A stretch of DNA of 64,000 nt. Origin: an uncultured Bacilli bacterium (GTDB lineage: Bacteria; Bacillota_I; Bacilli_A; RF39; UBA660). Where the stretch lies: NCBI GenBank assembly GCA_910583745.1, contig CAJTZC010000006.1, positions 11,246 to 75,245 of the forward strand. The letters are read 5' to 3'. Position 1 is the first letter of the stretch, and each line of letters begins with the position of its first letter. The notes beneath the pieces are model-generated. The model did not search any database. It was not told the origin of the DNA and saw only the letters and a list, made by a program, of their open reading frames with translations. The translations under genes and the position numbers were made by a program. Below, piece by piece: positions 44,125-53,018 of the stretch.

Positions 44125-44160
44125 AATAGTAGAGAGGCACAGAAGGAGGTGACTAAAAAT

Positions 44161-44214
44161 ATGTTTTTGGTAAAATTGATCAGATTCATCGGATATGTTT
44201 TATTATTTTTCTAG
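44161..44214 (+). CDS. 17-residue hydrophobic peptide
   Basis: A frame encoding MFLVKLIRFIGYVLLFF has an excellent ribosome binding site (AAGGAGGTGA) and is the first frame after the promoter of the bacteriocin operon, 16 bases before the exporter gene. It carries two positive charges and is otherwise hydrophobic. It could be a leader peptide that sets exporter translation, a small membrane toxin or a signal peptide. It may also be non-functional. Confidence 0.5.
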   Translation: MFLVKLIRFIGYVLLFF

Positions 44215-44230
44215 AGAAAGGTAGAAGGTT

Positions 44231-46285
44231 GTGAAAAACAAAGATATATATATCCAAGAGGAAGCGAATTCATGTGGTGCGAGATGCATCCAGAGCATTG
44301 TCTCTTATTATGGCGGGTATGTCCCCCTTGAGACCGTCCTCGAAGATACAAATACAGACAAGTCCGGCACAAATGCCTACGAACTCATCACAGCTTTAAA
44401 GAAATATGGCTTCAAAGCTTATGGAATGAAGGTATCAGTAGAACAAATAGACCGAAACAAATTGCCCGTCATCGCTCATACTGTAAAAAATGGGTATGAA
44501 CATTTTCTAGTCGTCTACGGAATAGACGAGGCAGGCATCTTGACGATGGACCCAGAAGTCGGAAAGAATCATTATCCGACGGATAGTTTCAAAAAAATAT
44601 TTACAGAAGAAATCGTTCTTGCTTTTCCAAGTGGTGAAATTCCAAAGTATAAAAAAAGCAAGTCTATATTTAAAGTGTTTTCTCCCATTTTAAAAGAAAA
44701 TCGCAATAGACTTGTAACAATATTCGTCCTGAGTCTAACGATATTGCTGTTCTCTTTAGTAATAAACTACAATATAAAGCTTTTATCACTTTCTGACAGT
44801 CCCTTAAAACTAACTACCCTTTTTTTCTTAATACAACTGTCGATCAGTTTATTACAGTACTTCAAAGAGAAGACTCTCATGGCAACCCTTAAAACCATAG
44901 ACACGAGAGTTCTAAACACTTTCACTGCTCACATATTTAGACTTCCGATGCGATATCTAAATAATAAAAGAGTAGGAGAGATTGTGAAGAAAATAGAGGA
45001 CATGACGTCTATAAAAGACTTGTTGTTCCGCATATCGATTTTAAACTCTCTCGATTTTCTAACTTTATTGATATGTGGCATAGTCCTGTTCCTAATATCT
45101 AAAGAGCTTACCTTAGTATATGCAATCGTGACGCTTTTATACTTCGTCATCACAGTTATGACATCGAAAAGAACGTATATGAAAGAAAAAGATTTATACA
45201 GGCATTACAACCGTTACTCGGGAACGTTAGTCGAATACCTAGACGGTTGTGAGAGCATAAAGAACTTAAACGCAGAAGATGTTTATTTAAAAAAAATAGA
45301 ACACGCCTTAACCGTATTTAATGAGTCCTCGTTAAAAAAAGGACGACGAGATACAAAGATACATACGTGCAGAGAAACCGTTTTTTGTACAGGTTTAATT
45401 TTAGCAAATCTCGTGGGATTCTTGAGTTTAGGTGATAGTTTCACTCTATACGATTTAATCACATCTTCGAGTATATTTACTCTGTTCTTCAATAGCTTTG
45501 AAAGCATTTTAGAGACGTTCACACAATTCTTAAAGATGAAAGCAATGTTTATGGAGACCTGCGAATTCTTAGATGTGCAAGAAGAAAAGACGCATCCGAC
45601 TTATGAAGAGCCATTGAAGTACCTCGAAATAAAAAACTTCTCTTATGCATACGACCACTTCCACTTTCTTTTCAAGAATTTTTCTTTGAAAATCGAAAAG
45701 GGAGACAAAATTTTATTAAAAGGTCCGAGTGGAATAGGGAAGAGCACTCTCGTGAAAGCGGTGAGTGGAAGATTGGATACTTACGATGGCAGGATACGCA
45801 TAAACGACAAAGACATAAGAGATATAGCAATGGAATCTTTAAAAAATTACTGCTTATATGTGGGCCAAGAAGAAAAATTGTTCACTGGATCCATTTTCGA
45901 AAACATAGTGCAAGTCGCGCCTGATAAGGAGAGGTTCGACGATGTCTCTCGAGTCACTATGGCAGACGAAATATGGAAATATCGACGAGACGGAGAAAAT
46001 TCAGCTTTACTAGAAGGGGCCTCTAATCTCTCGGGAGGCGAAAAAGCACGTATCGTTCTAGCGCGAGCACTCTACAAACAACCGGCGATTTTAATCATCG
46101 ACGAGACGTTGTCGAGTGTATCGGAAGCGATGGAAACCGCGATTCTAGAAAATCTGATGGCAATGCCAGAGCTCACTCTTATATATATCACTCACAGAAA
46201 CAGAGAGAAAAATTTCAAAAAAATAATCGAATTTAGAAAGGACGGTTCTTATGAAATTAAAAGAGACAGAAATGATAAACATTAG
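44231..46285 (+). CDS. Peptidase-containing ABC transporter (C39) for bacteriocin export
   Basis: The 684-residue protein joins an N-terminal C39 peptidase domain, a six-helix membrane domain and an ATPase domain. The catalytic triad is visible: Cys15 in SCGARC with Gln9 before it, His91 and Asp107. The ATPase has GPSGIGKST from Gly498, LSGGE from Leu600 and ILIIDE. Such transporters cut double-glycine leaders and export the mature peptide. Start GTG. The gene overlaps the first peptide gene by 35 bases; two double-glycine peptides follow, which are the obvious substrates. No HlyD-type accessory gene is seen. Confidence 0.93.
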   Translation: MKNKDIYIQEEANSCGARCIQSIVSYYGGYVPLETVLEDTNTDKSGTNAYELITALKKYGFKAYGMKVSVEQIDRNKLPVIAHTVKNGYEHFLVVYGIDEAGILTMDPEVGKNHYPTDSFKKIFTEEIVLAFPSGEIPKYKKSKSIFKVFSPILKENRNRLVTIFVLSLTILLFSLVINYNIKLLSLSDSPLKLTTLFFLIQLSISLLQYFKEKTLMATLKTIDTRVLNTFTAHIFRLPMRYLNNKRVGEIVKKIEDMTSIKDLLFRISILNSLDFLTLLICGIVLFLISKELTLVYAIVTLLYFVITVMTSKRTYMKEKDLYRHYNRYSGTLVEYLDGCESIKNLNAEDVYLKKIEHALTVFNESSLKKGRRDTKIHTCRETVFCTGLILANLVGFLSLGDSFTLYDLITSSSIFTLFFNSFESILETFTQFLKMKAMFMETCEFLDVQEEKTHPTYEEPLKYLEIKNFSYAYDHFHFLFKNFSLKIEKGDKILLKGPSGIGKSTLVKAVSGRLDTYDGRIRINDKDIRDIAMESLKNYCLYVGQEEKLFTGSIFENIVQVAPDKERFDDVSRVTMADEIWKYRRDGENSALLEGASNLSGGEKARIVLARALYKQPAILIIDETLSSVSEAMETAILENLMAMPELTLIYITHRNREKNFKKIIEFRKDGSYEIKRDRNDKH

Positions 46286-46394
46286 GGGAGGAGCATTCGG
46301 GCTTAAAACGGCATTTTTTGTCGGAATAGGCGGTTTGATAACACTCATCGTGGGAATCATAGACGGATACATGAATCCGAACAAATGCAATTAA
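46251..46394 (+). CDS. Double-glycine bacteriocin precursor, peptide 1
   Basis: The 47-residue precursor has a 14-residue leader, MKLKETEMINIRGG, that matches the class II rule exactly: Leu-12, Glu-8, Met-7, Ile-4, Gly-2, Gly-1. The predicted mature peptide is 33 residues, glycine-rich and hydrophobic, with a GIIDG (GxxxG) motif and one cysteine near the C-terminus. GAAAGGA lies eight bases before the ATG, inside the exporter gene. With the next gene it fits a two-peptide (class IIb) bacteriocin. It is unlike any named bacteriocin I know. Confidence 0.8.
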   Translation: MKLKETEMINIRGGAFGLKTAFFVGIGGLITLIVGIIDGYMNPNKCN

Positions 46395-46413
46395 TAGAAA
46401 GGAGAAAAAGAAC

Positions 46414-46575
46414 ATGCAATTAGAAGATAGAGAACTAGTAAAAATTTATGGAGGAGCGATTTCCCTCAATTCGACACTCATCAATGCCATGGCACGACTC
46501 ATCAACACAGTTTTGGATTTGGGAAGAGTTATAGGTTCAAACATAAAGAGAATCCAGACGAAAAATTACTGTTAA
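46414..46575 (+). CDS. Double-glycine bacteriocin precursor, peptide 2
   Basis: The 53-residue precursor has a 14-residue leader, MQLEDRELVKIYGG, again with Leu-12, Glu-8, Leu-7, Ile-4 and the double glycine. The predicted mature peptide has 39 residues, is amphipathic and cationic, contains a GRVIG (GxxxG) motif and ends in Cys. GAAAGGAG lies upstream. It follows peptide 1 by 19 bases. One GxxxG motif in each partner is characteristic of class IIb bacteriocins, whose helices pair in the target membrane. Confidence 0.8.
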   Translation: MQLEDRELVKIYGGAISLNSTLINAMARLINTVLDLGRVIGSNIKRIQTKNYC

Positions 46576-46579
46576 TTAC

Positions 46580-46608
46580 TTGTTACGATACAGAATAAAT
46601 GATATAAT
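46580..46608 (+). promoter_or_regulatory. Promoter of cca
   Basis: TTGTTA and a perfect TATAAT are separated by 17 bases. It separates the housekeeping cca-dnaD-nth operon from the bacteriocin genes. Confidence 0.7.
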
Positions 46609-46637
46609 AGTTTTACTCGTAATAGAGGATTGGTTTT

Positions 46638-47708
46638 ATGGATAAGTTTGAAATATTGAGTCAACTCGAGGAACACGGTTTTAAAGCTTACATCGTCGGA
46701 GGATACGTACGCGATTACCTGTTAGGAATCGAATCGTGCGATGTCGACATCACGACTTCGGCAACTCCTGTCGAGGTCTGTGAGGCATTAAAAATTTCTT
46801 CGAAAGAGAATTTGGGTTGTATCACCTTGAAAATCGATGGGACGCACATCGATATCACGACATTCCGAAAAGAGAAAAACTACAAAGACCGTCATCCGGA
46901 GGTCACGTTTATAGACGACCTAGAGGAAGACCTTAGACGAAGAGATTTCACCATCAATGCCATCTGTATGGATAAATCAAAACGGATAATCGACCCTTTA
47001 AATGGGCGAGATGCTCTCGAAAGGAGATGCATCGAGACGATTGGAAACACAGAGACAAAATTGAGAGAAGACCCTTTGAGAATGTTGAGAGCTATTAGGC
47101 TAGCGGCAATATATGGTTTCACTCTCGATGAGACGATTCTCGAGTTTATAAAGACGAACCGTTCTCTCATAAAGAGCTTATCCTATGAAAGAAAGAAAAC
47201 CGAACTCGATAAAATTCTCTGCAGAAAGGAAGCCATCGAAGGACTGAACCTCCTAAAGAGACTCCGCCTCTTAGAGACTTTAGAGATAGACGTCCCCGAC
47301 GACTTCGTTCGAACAGAAGATGTCCTCGGTTGTTGGGCAGAATTGAGATTTGCTGATAGATATCCTTTTACAAAAAAGGAACGAGCAAAAATTGAAGCGA
47401 TACGCAAAATAGTAAGCGGACAAAAAATCGATAAAATAACCTTATTTGAACACGACCTCGAAGACGTCTTATGTGCAGGGGAGATAATGGGATATAGCCG
47501 CGAAAAAATTGTGGGAATGGTTGAAGCGATGCCGATTCACAGTCCCGACGACTTGGCTCTGTCCAATCGGGAACTCGTGGAAATGCTAGAAAATGATATT
47601 CCTAAAATGAAATCGGTCAAAAATGACTTGATTAATCGCATTTTAAGTGGTAACCTACTTAATAGTGTAGAACACATAAAAATATATATTATAGAGAACT
47701 GGAAGTGA
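46638..47708 (+). CDS. cca: CCA tRNA nucleotidyltransferase
   Basis: The 356-residue protein has the class II nucleotidyltransferase head: YIVGGYVRDYLLG and the metal-binding SCDVDITT, then ERRCIETIGNTETKLREDPL and the LRMLRAIRLA segment that binds the incoming nucleotide. It adds or repairs the 3' CCA of tRNAs. The tRNAs in this window already encode CCA, so repair may dominate. GAGGATT precedes the ATG. It is translationally coupled to dnaD. Confidence 0.92.
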   Translation: MDKFEILSQLEEHGFKAYIVGGYVRDYLLGIESCDVDITTSATPVEVCEALKISSKENLGCITLKIDGTHIDITTFRKEKNYKDRHPEVTFIDDLEEDLRRRDFTINAICMDKSKRIIDPLNGRDALERRCIETIGNTETKLREDPLRMLRAIRLAAIYGFTLDETILEFIKTNRSLIKSLSYERKKTELDKILCRKEAIEGLNLLKRLRLLETLEIDVPDDFVRTEDVLGCWAELRFADRYPFTKKERAKIEAIRKIVSGQKIDKITLFEHDLEDVLCAGEIMGYSREKIVGMVEAMPIHSPDDLALSNRELVEMLENDIPKMKSVKNDLINRILSGNLLNSVEHIKIYIIENWK

Positions 47709-47713
47709 TTGAA

Positions 47714-48364
47714 ATGGGCGACGCCTTGGTTAAATTATATCAAAAACAAAACTTCGTCTTAACAGAAGATATCCTTAAGACGATTAAAAAAAATAATTTA
47801 ACTTTAGACGAAGCTCTTTTAATCATATATTTCTGTGGCAACAACAAACACCCAGTGTTAGATATCGATGAGATTGTTCAAAAATTCGGTATGGACGAAT
47901 TGTCGATTATGCAAGCGTTTGCAAACATTACGAACAAAAATCTCATAACGATTAAGATGGAAAAGAACAGAGACGGAAAAGTAGAAGAACTCATAGATTT
48001 AACTCCTTTCTATGAGACAATTGCTTATGATATGAATGCCAAAGATAAAAAAACGGCAGACGATGGAGTATTCTCATTATTCGAAAAAGAATTTGGGAGA
48101 CCACTATCTCCTATGGAATTTGAGATAATAAACCGTTGGTTAGACAACAACATCAACGAAGAATTGATAAACCATGCCGTAAAAGAAGCCATCTTTAACG
48201 ATTCCTTCACCTTACGGTATGTGGATGCAATTCTAAACGAGTGGTCTAAAAAGGGCTTCAAATCGAGCAAAGAAGTCGATTTATATTTAAAGAGAAGAAA
48301 ACAGCCTAAAGTGAGAAAGAACGAAACATTATTCGATTATAACTGGTTAGACGATGAAGAGTAA
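47714..48364 (+). CDS. dnaD: DnaD-like replication initiation protein
   Basis: The 216-residue protein has an N-terminal winged-helix-like DDBH1 domain and a C-terminal DDBH2 (DnaB_2) domain with FEKEFGRPLSPMEFEIINRW and the YVDAILNEWSKKG helix that carries the YxxxIxxxW motif. DnaD helps load the replicative helicase. GGAAGTG fits the ATG at 47714; the GTG at 47705 is less likely. It is followed by nth with an 11-base overlap, as in many Bacilli. Confidence 0.9.
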   Translation: MGDALVKLYQKQNFVLTEDILKTIKKNNLTLDEALLIIYFCGNNKHPVLDIDEIVQKFGMDELSIMQAFANITNKNLITIKMEKNRDGKVEELIDLTPFYETIAYDMNAKDKKTADDGVFSLFEKEFGRPLSPMEFEIINRWLDNNINEELINHAVKEAIFNDSFTLRYVDAILNEWSKKGFKSSKEVDLYLKRRKQPKVRKNETLFDYNWLDDEE

Positions 48365-48974
48365 AGAAATAATTGAAAAATTAGACAGATTGATTCCAAA
48401 TCCGAAGTGTCCACTAGAATATTCGAAAGATTATGAATTGCTCATGGCAGTCATGCTGAGTGCACAATCGACCGATGATAGAGTGAACAGTGTGACAAAA
48501 GAACTCTTTAAATTCGACTTAAACGACCTTGCTGATTTAGACCCTAGCATCATCGAAGAGATAATCAAGCCTGTAGGCACGCAAAAAAGAAAGACCGAAT
48601 ACATAAAAAAGATAGCGAGTTCACTCTTAAAAGACCACGATGGCCACGTCCCAAATGACAGAGACTATATCGAAAAACTTCCAGGAGTTGGTCACAAAAC
48701 GTGCAATGTCGTCTTATCAGAACTTTACGGAGTCCCATCTCTAGCCGTGGATACGCATGTCACACGCGTGAGTAAACGGCTGGACCTCGCAGAAGAAACT
48801 GACGACGTCTTAGAAATAGAACGAAAACTATGCGAATTCTTTCCAAGAGAAAGTTGGTCAAAAATTCATGTACAACTGGTCCTCTTCGGACGCTATACAT
48901 GTAAGGCAAACAATCCACTTTGTGAAAGTTGTCCTTTTAACACTGGAATATGTAAAAAAACTCGACATAAGTAA
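48354..48974 (+). CDS. nth: Endonuclease III
   Basis: The 206-residue DNA glycosylase/AP lyase has the helix-hairpin-helix LPGVGHKTCNVV with the catalytic lysine, the catalytic Asp in LAVDTHVTRVS, and the C-terminal iron-sulfur cluster ligands C-x6-C-x2-C-x5-C. It removes oxidised pyrimidines. It follows dnaD as in B. subtilis and ends in a terminator that overlaps its stop. Confidence 0.96.
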   Translation: MKSKEIIEKLDRLIPNPKCPLEYSKDYELLMAVMLSAQSTDDRVNSVTKELFKFDLNDLADLDPSIIEEIIKPVGTQKRKTEYIKKIASSLLKDHDGHVPNDRDYIEKLPGVGHKTCNVVLSELYGVPSLAVDTHVTRVSKRLDLAEETDDVLEIERKLCEFFPRESWSKIHVQLVLFGRYTCKANNPLCESCPFNTGICKKTRHK

Positions 48975-48987
48975 AAGTCGAGTTTTT
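48955..48987 (+). terminator. Bidirectional terminator between nth and ponA
   Basis: A perfect 9-bp AAACTCGAC/GTCGAGTTT stem flanked by A and T runs lies between convergent genes. Confidence 0.85.
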
Positions 48988-49003
48988 AGTTTAGCTAATA
49001 TTT

Positions 49004-51643
49004 TTAGTTCGGCAAATGATCGTTGTCTTCGTCTTCGTCGTCCTCGCCATCTTCACCAGTCGTCGGTGGAGTGATAGGGGAACTAAATCTAACAGTGACT
49101 TCTCTTCCGGTACTCGCATTATCTCTAAAAGTAGAGTACGTACTCTTTACGACAAACGTAGCAGAGGATGCATTTGTAACAGAAGCGCTAAACGAAGTGG
49201 AAGCGGTCGTGCCGAGACTGACCATCGCTCCCGATTCGTTTTTCAAGAAAACTTCATATATGACTGTTCCTATATTATTCGTATTGTACTCCAATCTCTT
49301 ATTATAATATTTATCTGCCCATCGCGTATAATTCGTGTCGAAATAGTTTCTGAGATAGTTGGCATCGATGGCATCGGGTAAGTCGATAGGAGACCAAGAG
49401 AGTTGTACTTGATTTCCTACGGTCGTATACGTCAAATTGCTTACATCGTCCAATCTAGAGAAACGAGTCGAAACTTCTGTAGGCTCAGTTCCTTTTTTAT
49501 AGTACTCCGTACTTCTCATATTTTTAGGAGTAAAATCACTTGCTAATTGAGTAGGCATCGTCTCGAGTTCGACGTCGACAGTGATAACACCAGAAGGTTT
49601 TGTCCATCTAGAATTCTTTTTCATAATTCTTGGAGCCAAAGCTTTTGCAATGGCGCTTCTCGCACCCCATCCTTCAGAAGAAGTGAGGTGGTATTCCTTC
49701 GTATTGAAATCGTATCCATACCAGAAAGCTAAAGAATAATCTGGAGTATAGACGACTTCCCATGAGTCCTTAATCGTATTGGGACTCAACTTCAATTGTT
49801 TGACGCGATTGGCATCTTCACTCGAAGTACCTGTTTTACCTGCGACATCGGTACCACTTATAGAACCAGTTGCTACAGAACCACTTGTGACGGCATACTT
49901 GAGTATCATGTTTATGATATACGCTGTTTCCTCGCTCATCGCTTTTGTTCGAGTAGGTTGATGATTGTAGACTTCTTTCGTATCGTTGAACTCTACTCGT
50001 GTCACGGCATAGGGTTCGATATAGTAACCGCCTCTTGCAAAAGCCCCGTATGCAGCAGACATCTGTAGAGGATTTGCTCCATTGTAAGCACCAATCGAAC
50101 TACTTTCTAAGATTTCTCCGTTGTGCAATTCAGGAGTCATCCCCAAATTCATTACAAATTCATATTTGTCTTCTTGACTAGTAGCTTGGAAAGCTTGTAG
50201 GGCAGGAATATTTCGACTCTTCGAAAGGGCTGTTTTGACCATCATGATGCCAGAATAACCTTTGTCGACGTTGTTGATGTCCTGACCATTGGAATATGTG
50301 TACACGTCATCGACAATCGTATTTCCTGTACCCCACCCAGCGTATTCTACAGCAGGACCGTAGTCGAAGATAGGCTTGGCAATCGAACCGGGGTGACGAT
50401 TGATGTCTGTCGCATAGTTATACAATTTGACGCCACTTCGATTTCGTCCAGCTCCGATGGCCACGATGGCACCCGTATGGACATCTGTCACCGCAATACC
50501 GCATTGAACGACATCGTTTTTCCATTTATATAAAGTTCCATCGTACAATTTTTCGATGACATCCTGTTTGCTCGGATCGATAGTCGTATAGACGTTCATA
50601 GACACGAGATAAGGGTCTTTGCCCGTTCTTTTTATAACTTCAGCTACGATAGTATCCGTTACGCCAGGATATTTGTTGTTCTGTGTCACTTCCTGTGCGA
50701 CGAGCATATCCTTGACGTCAATCGATTTGGCTGCTTGAGATTCTTCCTCGGTGATGTACCCGTGTTTTACCATCAAATTCAAAACCATATTTCTTCTGTT
50801 TTGAGCTTTTTCAGGATATAGGAAAGGGTAGTAAGAATTCGGTGCTTGGAAGAGCCCTGCAATCAAGGCAGCTTCGGAGAGGTTCAGCTCGCCGACGTCT
50901 TTGCCAAAATAAGCGTGAGAAGCTTGAGAGACGCCGTAATTGGACATTCCCAAAAGTCCTTGGTTGACATAAAATTCTAAAATTTCTTGCTTCGTATACG
51001 TCTTTTCGATTTTAAATACGGCCATATAGATATCGCTGAACTTACGGATGATTCCTTTGATTCCTCGAGATTCCGTGCCCATGTAAGTGTTCTTTGAAAT
51101 CTGCATCGTGAGAGTAGAACCACCACCCGCGTCGTCGTGACCCATGAGCTGTCCGACCGCTGCTTTACCAAAACGCAGTAAGTCGATTCCGCCGTGTTGG
51201 AAGAACTTCGAATCCTCGGTCGCGACAATCGCGTCGACTAAGACTTCGGGTAATTCGTCATATGTGACGTTTTCTCTTCGTTCCGCACCGATTTCAGCGA
51301 GCACACCGCCATTCATATCGTGCAAGACAGACATGCTTTGAGGGAAGAGCAGCTCCACGTCGAATTCTGGTGCATTCAAGATAATGTAGATGCACCCGGC
51401 GAGACAAGAAAGAGCACCGACGATTAAACACGTCATAAACGCAATCAAGAGAATATGTCTCTTTTTCTTCGGTTTTTCCTCTTTCGTCTTCTTTTTATTT
51501 TTTATCTCCGTCTCGACTCGCGCGATGACATTATCCTTTTTATTCGAGAGGTTCTGCTTAATCTTTGAAAACTGCGCCTTCGGCTTCTTCGGCCCTGTAC
51601 TCACTTTCTTCTTTTTTACATTCATATTCGTATTTTTAGCCAT
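49004..51643 (-). CDS. ponA: Class A penicillin-binding protein 1A
   Basis: The 879-residue protein has a long lysine-rich cytoplasmic tail, a membrane helix (about 63-89), a GT51 glycosyltransferase domain with ATEDSKFFQHGG (Glu143), a transpeptidase domain with SIAKP (Ser420, Lys423), SRN and KTGTS, then an FN3-like domain and a very acidic tail. It polymerises and cross-links peptidoglycan. It follows recU in one operon, as in B. subtilis. AAGGAGA lies before the ATG. Confidence 0.96.
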   Translation of the reverse strand: MAKNTNMNVKKKKVSTGPKKPKAQFSKIKQNLSNKKDNVIARVETEIKNKKKTKEEKPKKKRHILLIAFMTCLIVGALSCLAGCIYIILNAPEFDVELLFPQSMSVLHDMNGGVLAEIGAERRENVTYDELPEVLVDAIVATEDSKFFQHGGIDLLRFGKAAVGQLMGHDDAGGGSTLTMQISKNTYMGTESRGIKGIIRKFSDIYMAVFKIEKTYTKQEILEFYVNQGLLGMSNYGVSQASHAYFGKDVGELNLSEAALIAGLFQAPNSYYPFLYPEKAQNRRNMVLNLMVKHGYITEEESQAAKSIDVKDMLVAQEVTQNNKYPGVTDTIVAEVIKRTGKDPYLVSMNVYTTIDPSKQDVIEKLYDGTLYKWKNDVVQCGIAVTDVHTGAIVAIGAGRNRSGVKLYNYATDINRHPGSIAKPIFDYGPAVEYAGWGTGNTIVDDVYTYSNGQDINNVDKGYSGIMMVKTALSKSRNIPALQAFQATSQEDKYEFVMNLGMTPELHNGEILESSSIGAYNGANPLQMSAAYGAFARGGYYIEPYAVTRVEFNDTKEVYNHQPTRTKAMSEETAYIINMILKYAVTSGSVATGSISGTDVAGKTGTSSEDANRVKQLKLSPNTIKDSWEVVYTPDYSLAFWYGYDFNTKEYHLTSSEGWGARSAIAKALAPRIMKKNSRWTKPSGVITVDVELETMPTQLASDFTPKNMRSTEYYKKGTEPTEVSTRFSRLDDVSNLTYTTVGNQVQLSWSPIDLPDAIDANYLRNYFDTNYTRWADKYYNKRLEYNTNNIGTVIYEVFLKNESGAMVSLGTTASTSFSASVTNASSATFVVKSTYSTFRDNASTGREVTVRFSSPITPPTTGEDGEDDEDEDNDHLPN

Positions 51644-51645
51644 AA

Positions 51646-52203
51646 CTATTCTCCTTTAAAATACACTTCGTCGACAACTCGCAGATAATCGAGAGTCGGG
51701 CGAATTCTTTCTTCTATTTTATAACATTTTTCCTTAAAATAACCGTACGGTATGCTCTTTCGAGTATTGTTTTCTATAAAGTCCAACAAATCTTCTCCTT
51801 TTAATAAATAATATTCATCGTGGATACTTACTATCAAAAAACTTATCGCACCGTGCCTCAAAATGCGTCGAAGATGCAAAATTTGATGCTCGTGAATGTT
51901 GCCCAAAGGAAATGACGTCTTGACATGCGATTCCTTCGCCTCGAAATCCAAGTATCTCCCTCGATAAACTCCGTTGTAATCGAAAGTAGATTTGTCTTTG
52001 AAGTAGGCATCTTTGATGCGGTTCTGTTTGTAATCGACGTGTAGAATCCCGATGGGGGTCGGTTTTTTATAAATGATGGCTTTGTCTTCCTCTATATAAT
52101 ACTCGTTCGCAGAATTGATTAGGGTTTCCAAATCCATCCCACGATTGCGGTAATCGACCACGTTTTTGCTATATTTTTCTTTACAAGCAAAGGGATAATT
52201 CAA
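51646..52203 (-). CDS. recU: Holliday junction resolvase RecU
   Basis: The 185-residue protein shows the RecU order: NRGMDLE near the start, IYKKPTPIGI, the nuclease residues in STFDYNGVYRGRYLDFEAKE, then HEHQILHL. It cuts four-way junctions in recombination. The start is TTG with AGGTGA five bases upstream. Only two bases separate it from ponA, the classical recU-ponA arrangement. It is divergent from ysxC. Confidence 0.94.
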   Translation of the reverse strand: MNYPFACKEKYSKNVVDYRNRGMDLETLINSANEYYIEEDKAIIYKKPTPIGILHVDYKQNRIKDAYFKDKSTFDYNGVYRGRYLDFEAKESHVKTSFPLGNIHEHQILHLRRILRHGAISFLIVSIHDEYYLLKGEDLLDFIENNTRKSIPYGYFKEKCYKIEERIRPTLDYLRVVDEVYFKGE

Positions 52204-52267
52204 TTTAAATCACCTGACAACATTATACTAAAAAATCGCATTTTTTTCCATAACAATATATTTTTAT

Positions 52268-52296
52268 TTGCTTTTTTTGACACTTTTTTATATAAT
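52268..52296 (+). promoter_or_regulatory. Promoter of ysxC
   Basis: TTGCTT and a perfect TATAAT are separated by 17 bases, 22 bases before the ATG. Confidence 0.6.
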
Positions 52297-52318
52297 CTTA
52301 AATACGAGGTGTGGTTAA

Positions 52319-52906
52319 ATGAAAATTGAATCAGTAGAACTCGCGACCATCGCAGTGAGAAGTGACCAGTATCCTACGGGAGACAATCCCGAATTCTTAT
52401 TAGTAGGAAGAAGCAATGTCGGCAAGAGCAGTTTCATCAACACGATTATCAACCGAAAAAATTACGCGTTTACTTCTTCGACACCAGGTAAGACTCAGAC
52501 GTTGAACTTTTATTTCATCAACGAGTCGTTTTACCTCATCGACGTGCCCGGCTATGGGTATGCCAAGGTCGACAAACCGACCCAAAAGAAGTTCGGTCTC
52601 ATGATAGAGGACTACTTAAAGACGAGGTATTGTCTTAAAAGGGTGTTCTTGTTGGTCGATTTTAGAATGAAACCTACAGAGGACGATGTCTTGATGTACA
52701 ACTATTTAAAGTATTACAAGATACCCGTCACCATTGTGGCGACCAAGTTCGACAAAGTCAAAATGAAATCGCGCGATAAGCAGATGAAACTCGTCGAAGA
52801 GACGATAAAACTCGAAGACGGCGACGACATCGTATATTTCTCAAGCGTCAACAAAAAGGGAAAACAAGAGATATACGACATATTGAGTAGTTACTTGGAC
52901 GAATAG
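52319..52906 (+). CDS. ysxC: Ribosome-assembly GTPase YsxC (EngB)
   Basis: The 195-residue TRAFAC GTPase has G1 GRSNVGKSS, G2 in STPGKTQT, G3 DVPGYGYAK and G4 TKFDK. Length and motifs match YsxC/YihA, needed for 50S subunit assembly. GAGGTG lies eight bases before the ATG. A second ribosome-assembly GTPase, Der, follows downstream. Confidence 0.95.
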   Translation: MKIESVELATIAVRSDQYPTGDNPEFLLVGRSNVGKSSFINTIINRKNYAFTSSTPGKTQTLNFYFINESFYLIDVPGYGYAKVDKPTQKKFGLMIEDYLKTRYCLKRVFLLVDFRMKPTEDDVLMYNYLKYYKIPVTIVATKFDKVKMKSRDKQMKLVEETIKLEDGDDIVYFSSVNKKGKQEIYDILSSYLDE

Positions 52907-52926
52907 GAGAGTGTTCTCTTTTTTTG
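52905..52926 (+). terminator. Probable terminator after ysxC
   Basis: A short stem of about six pairs around GAGA-GTGT-TCTC is followed by seven T, right at the stop codon. Confidence 0.5.
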
Positions 52927-53018
52927 TGAACCGCGAATGCTCGCCTGATTCAATCGGCTTTATTTTATCGAGATTTTGTGATAGAATAGTTGTAGTAGAG
53001 AAAGGGGAGTTGTATATT

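Noticed and set aside
44017..44214. 65-codon frame ending at the 17-residue peptide
   Set aside because: It begins upstream of the -10 box; only the last 17 codons follow a ribosome binding site.
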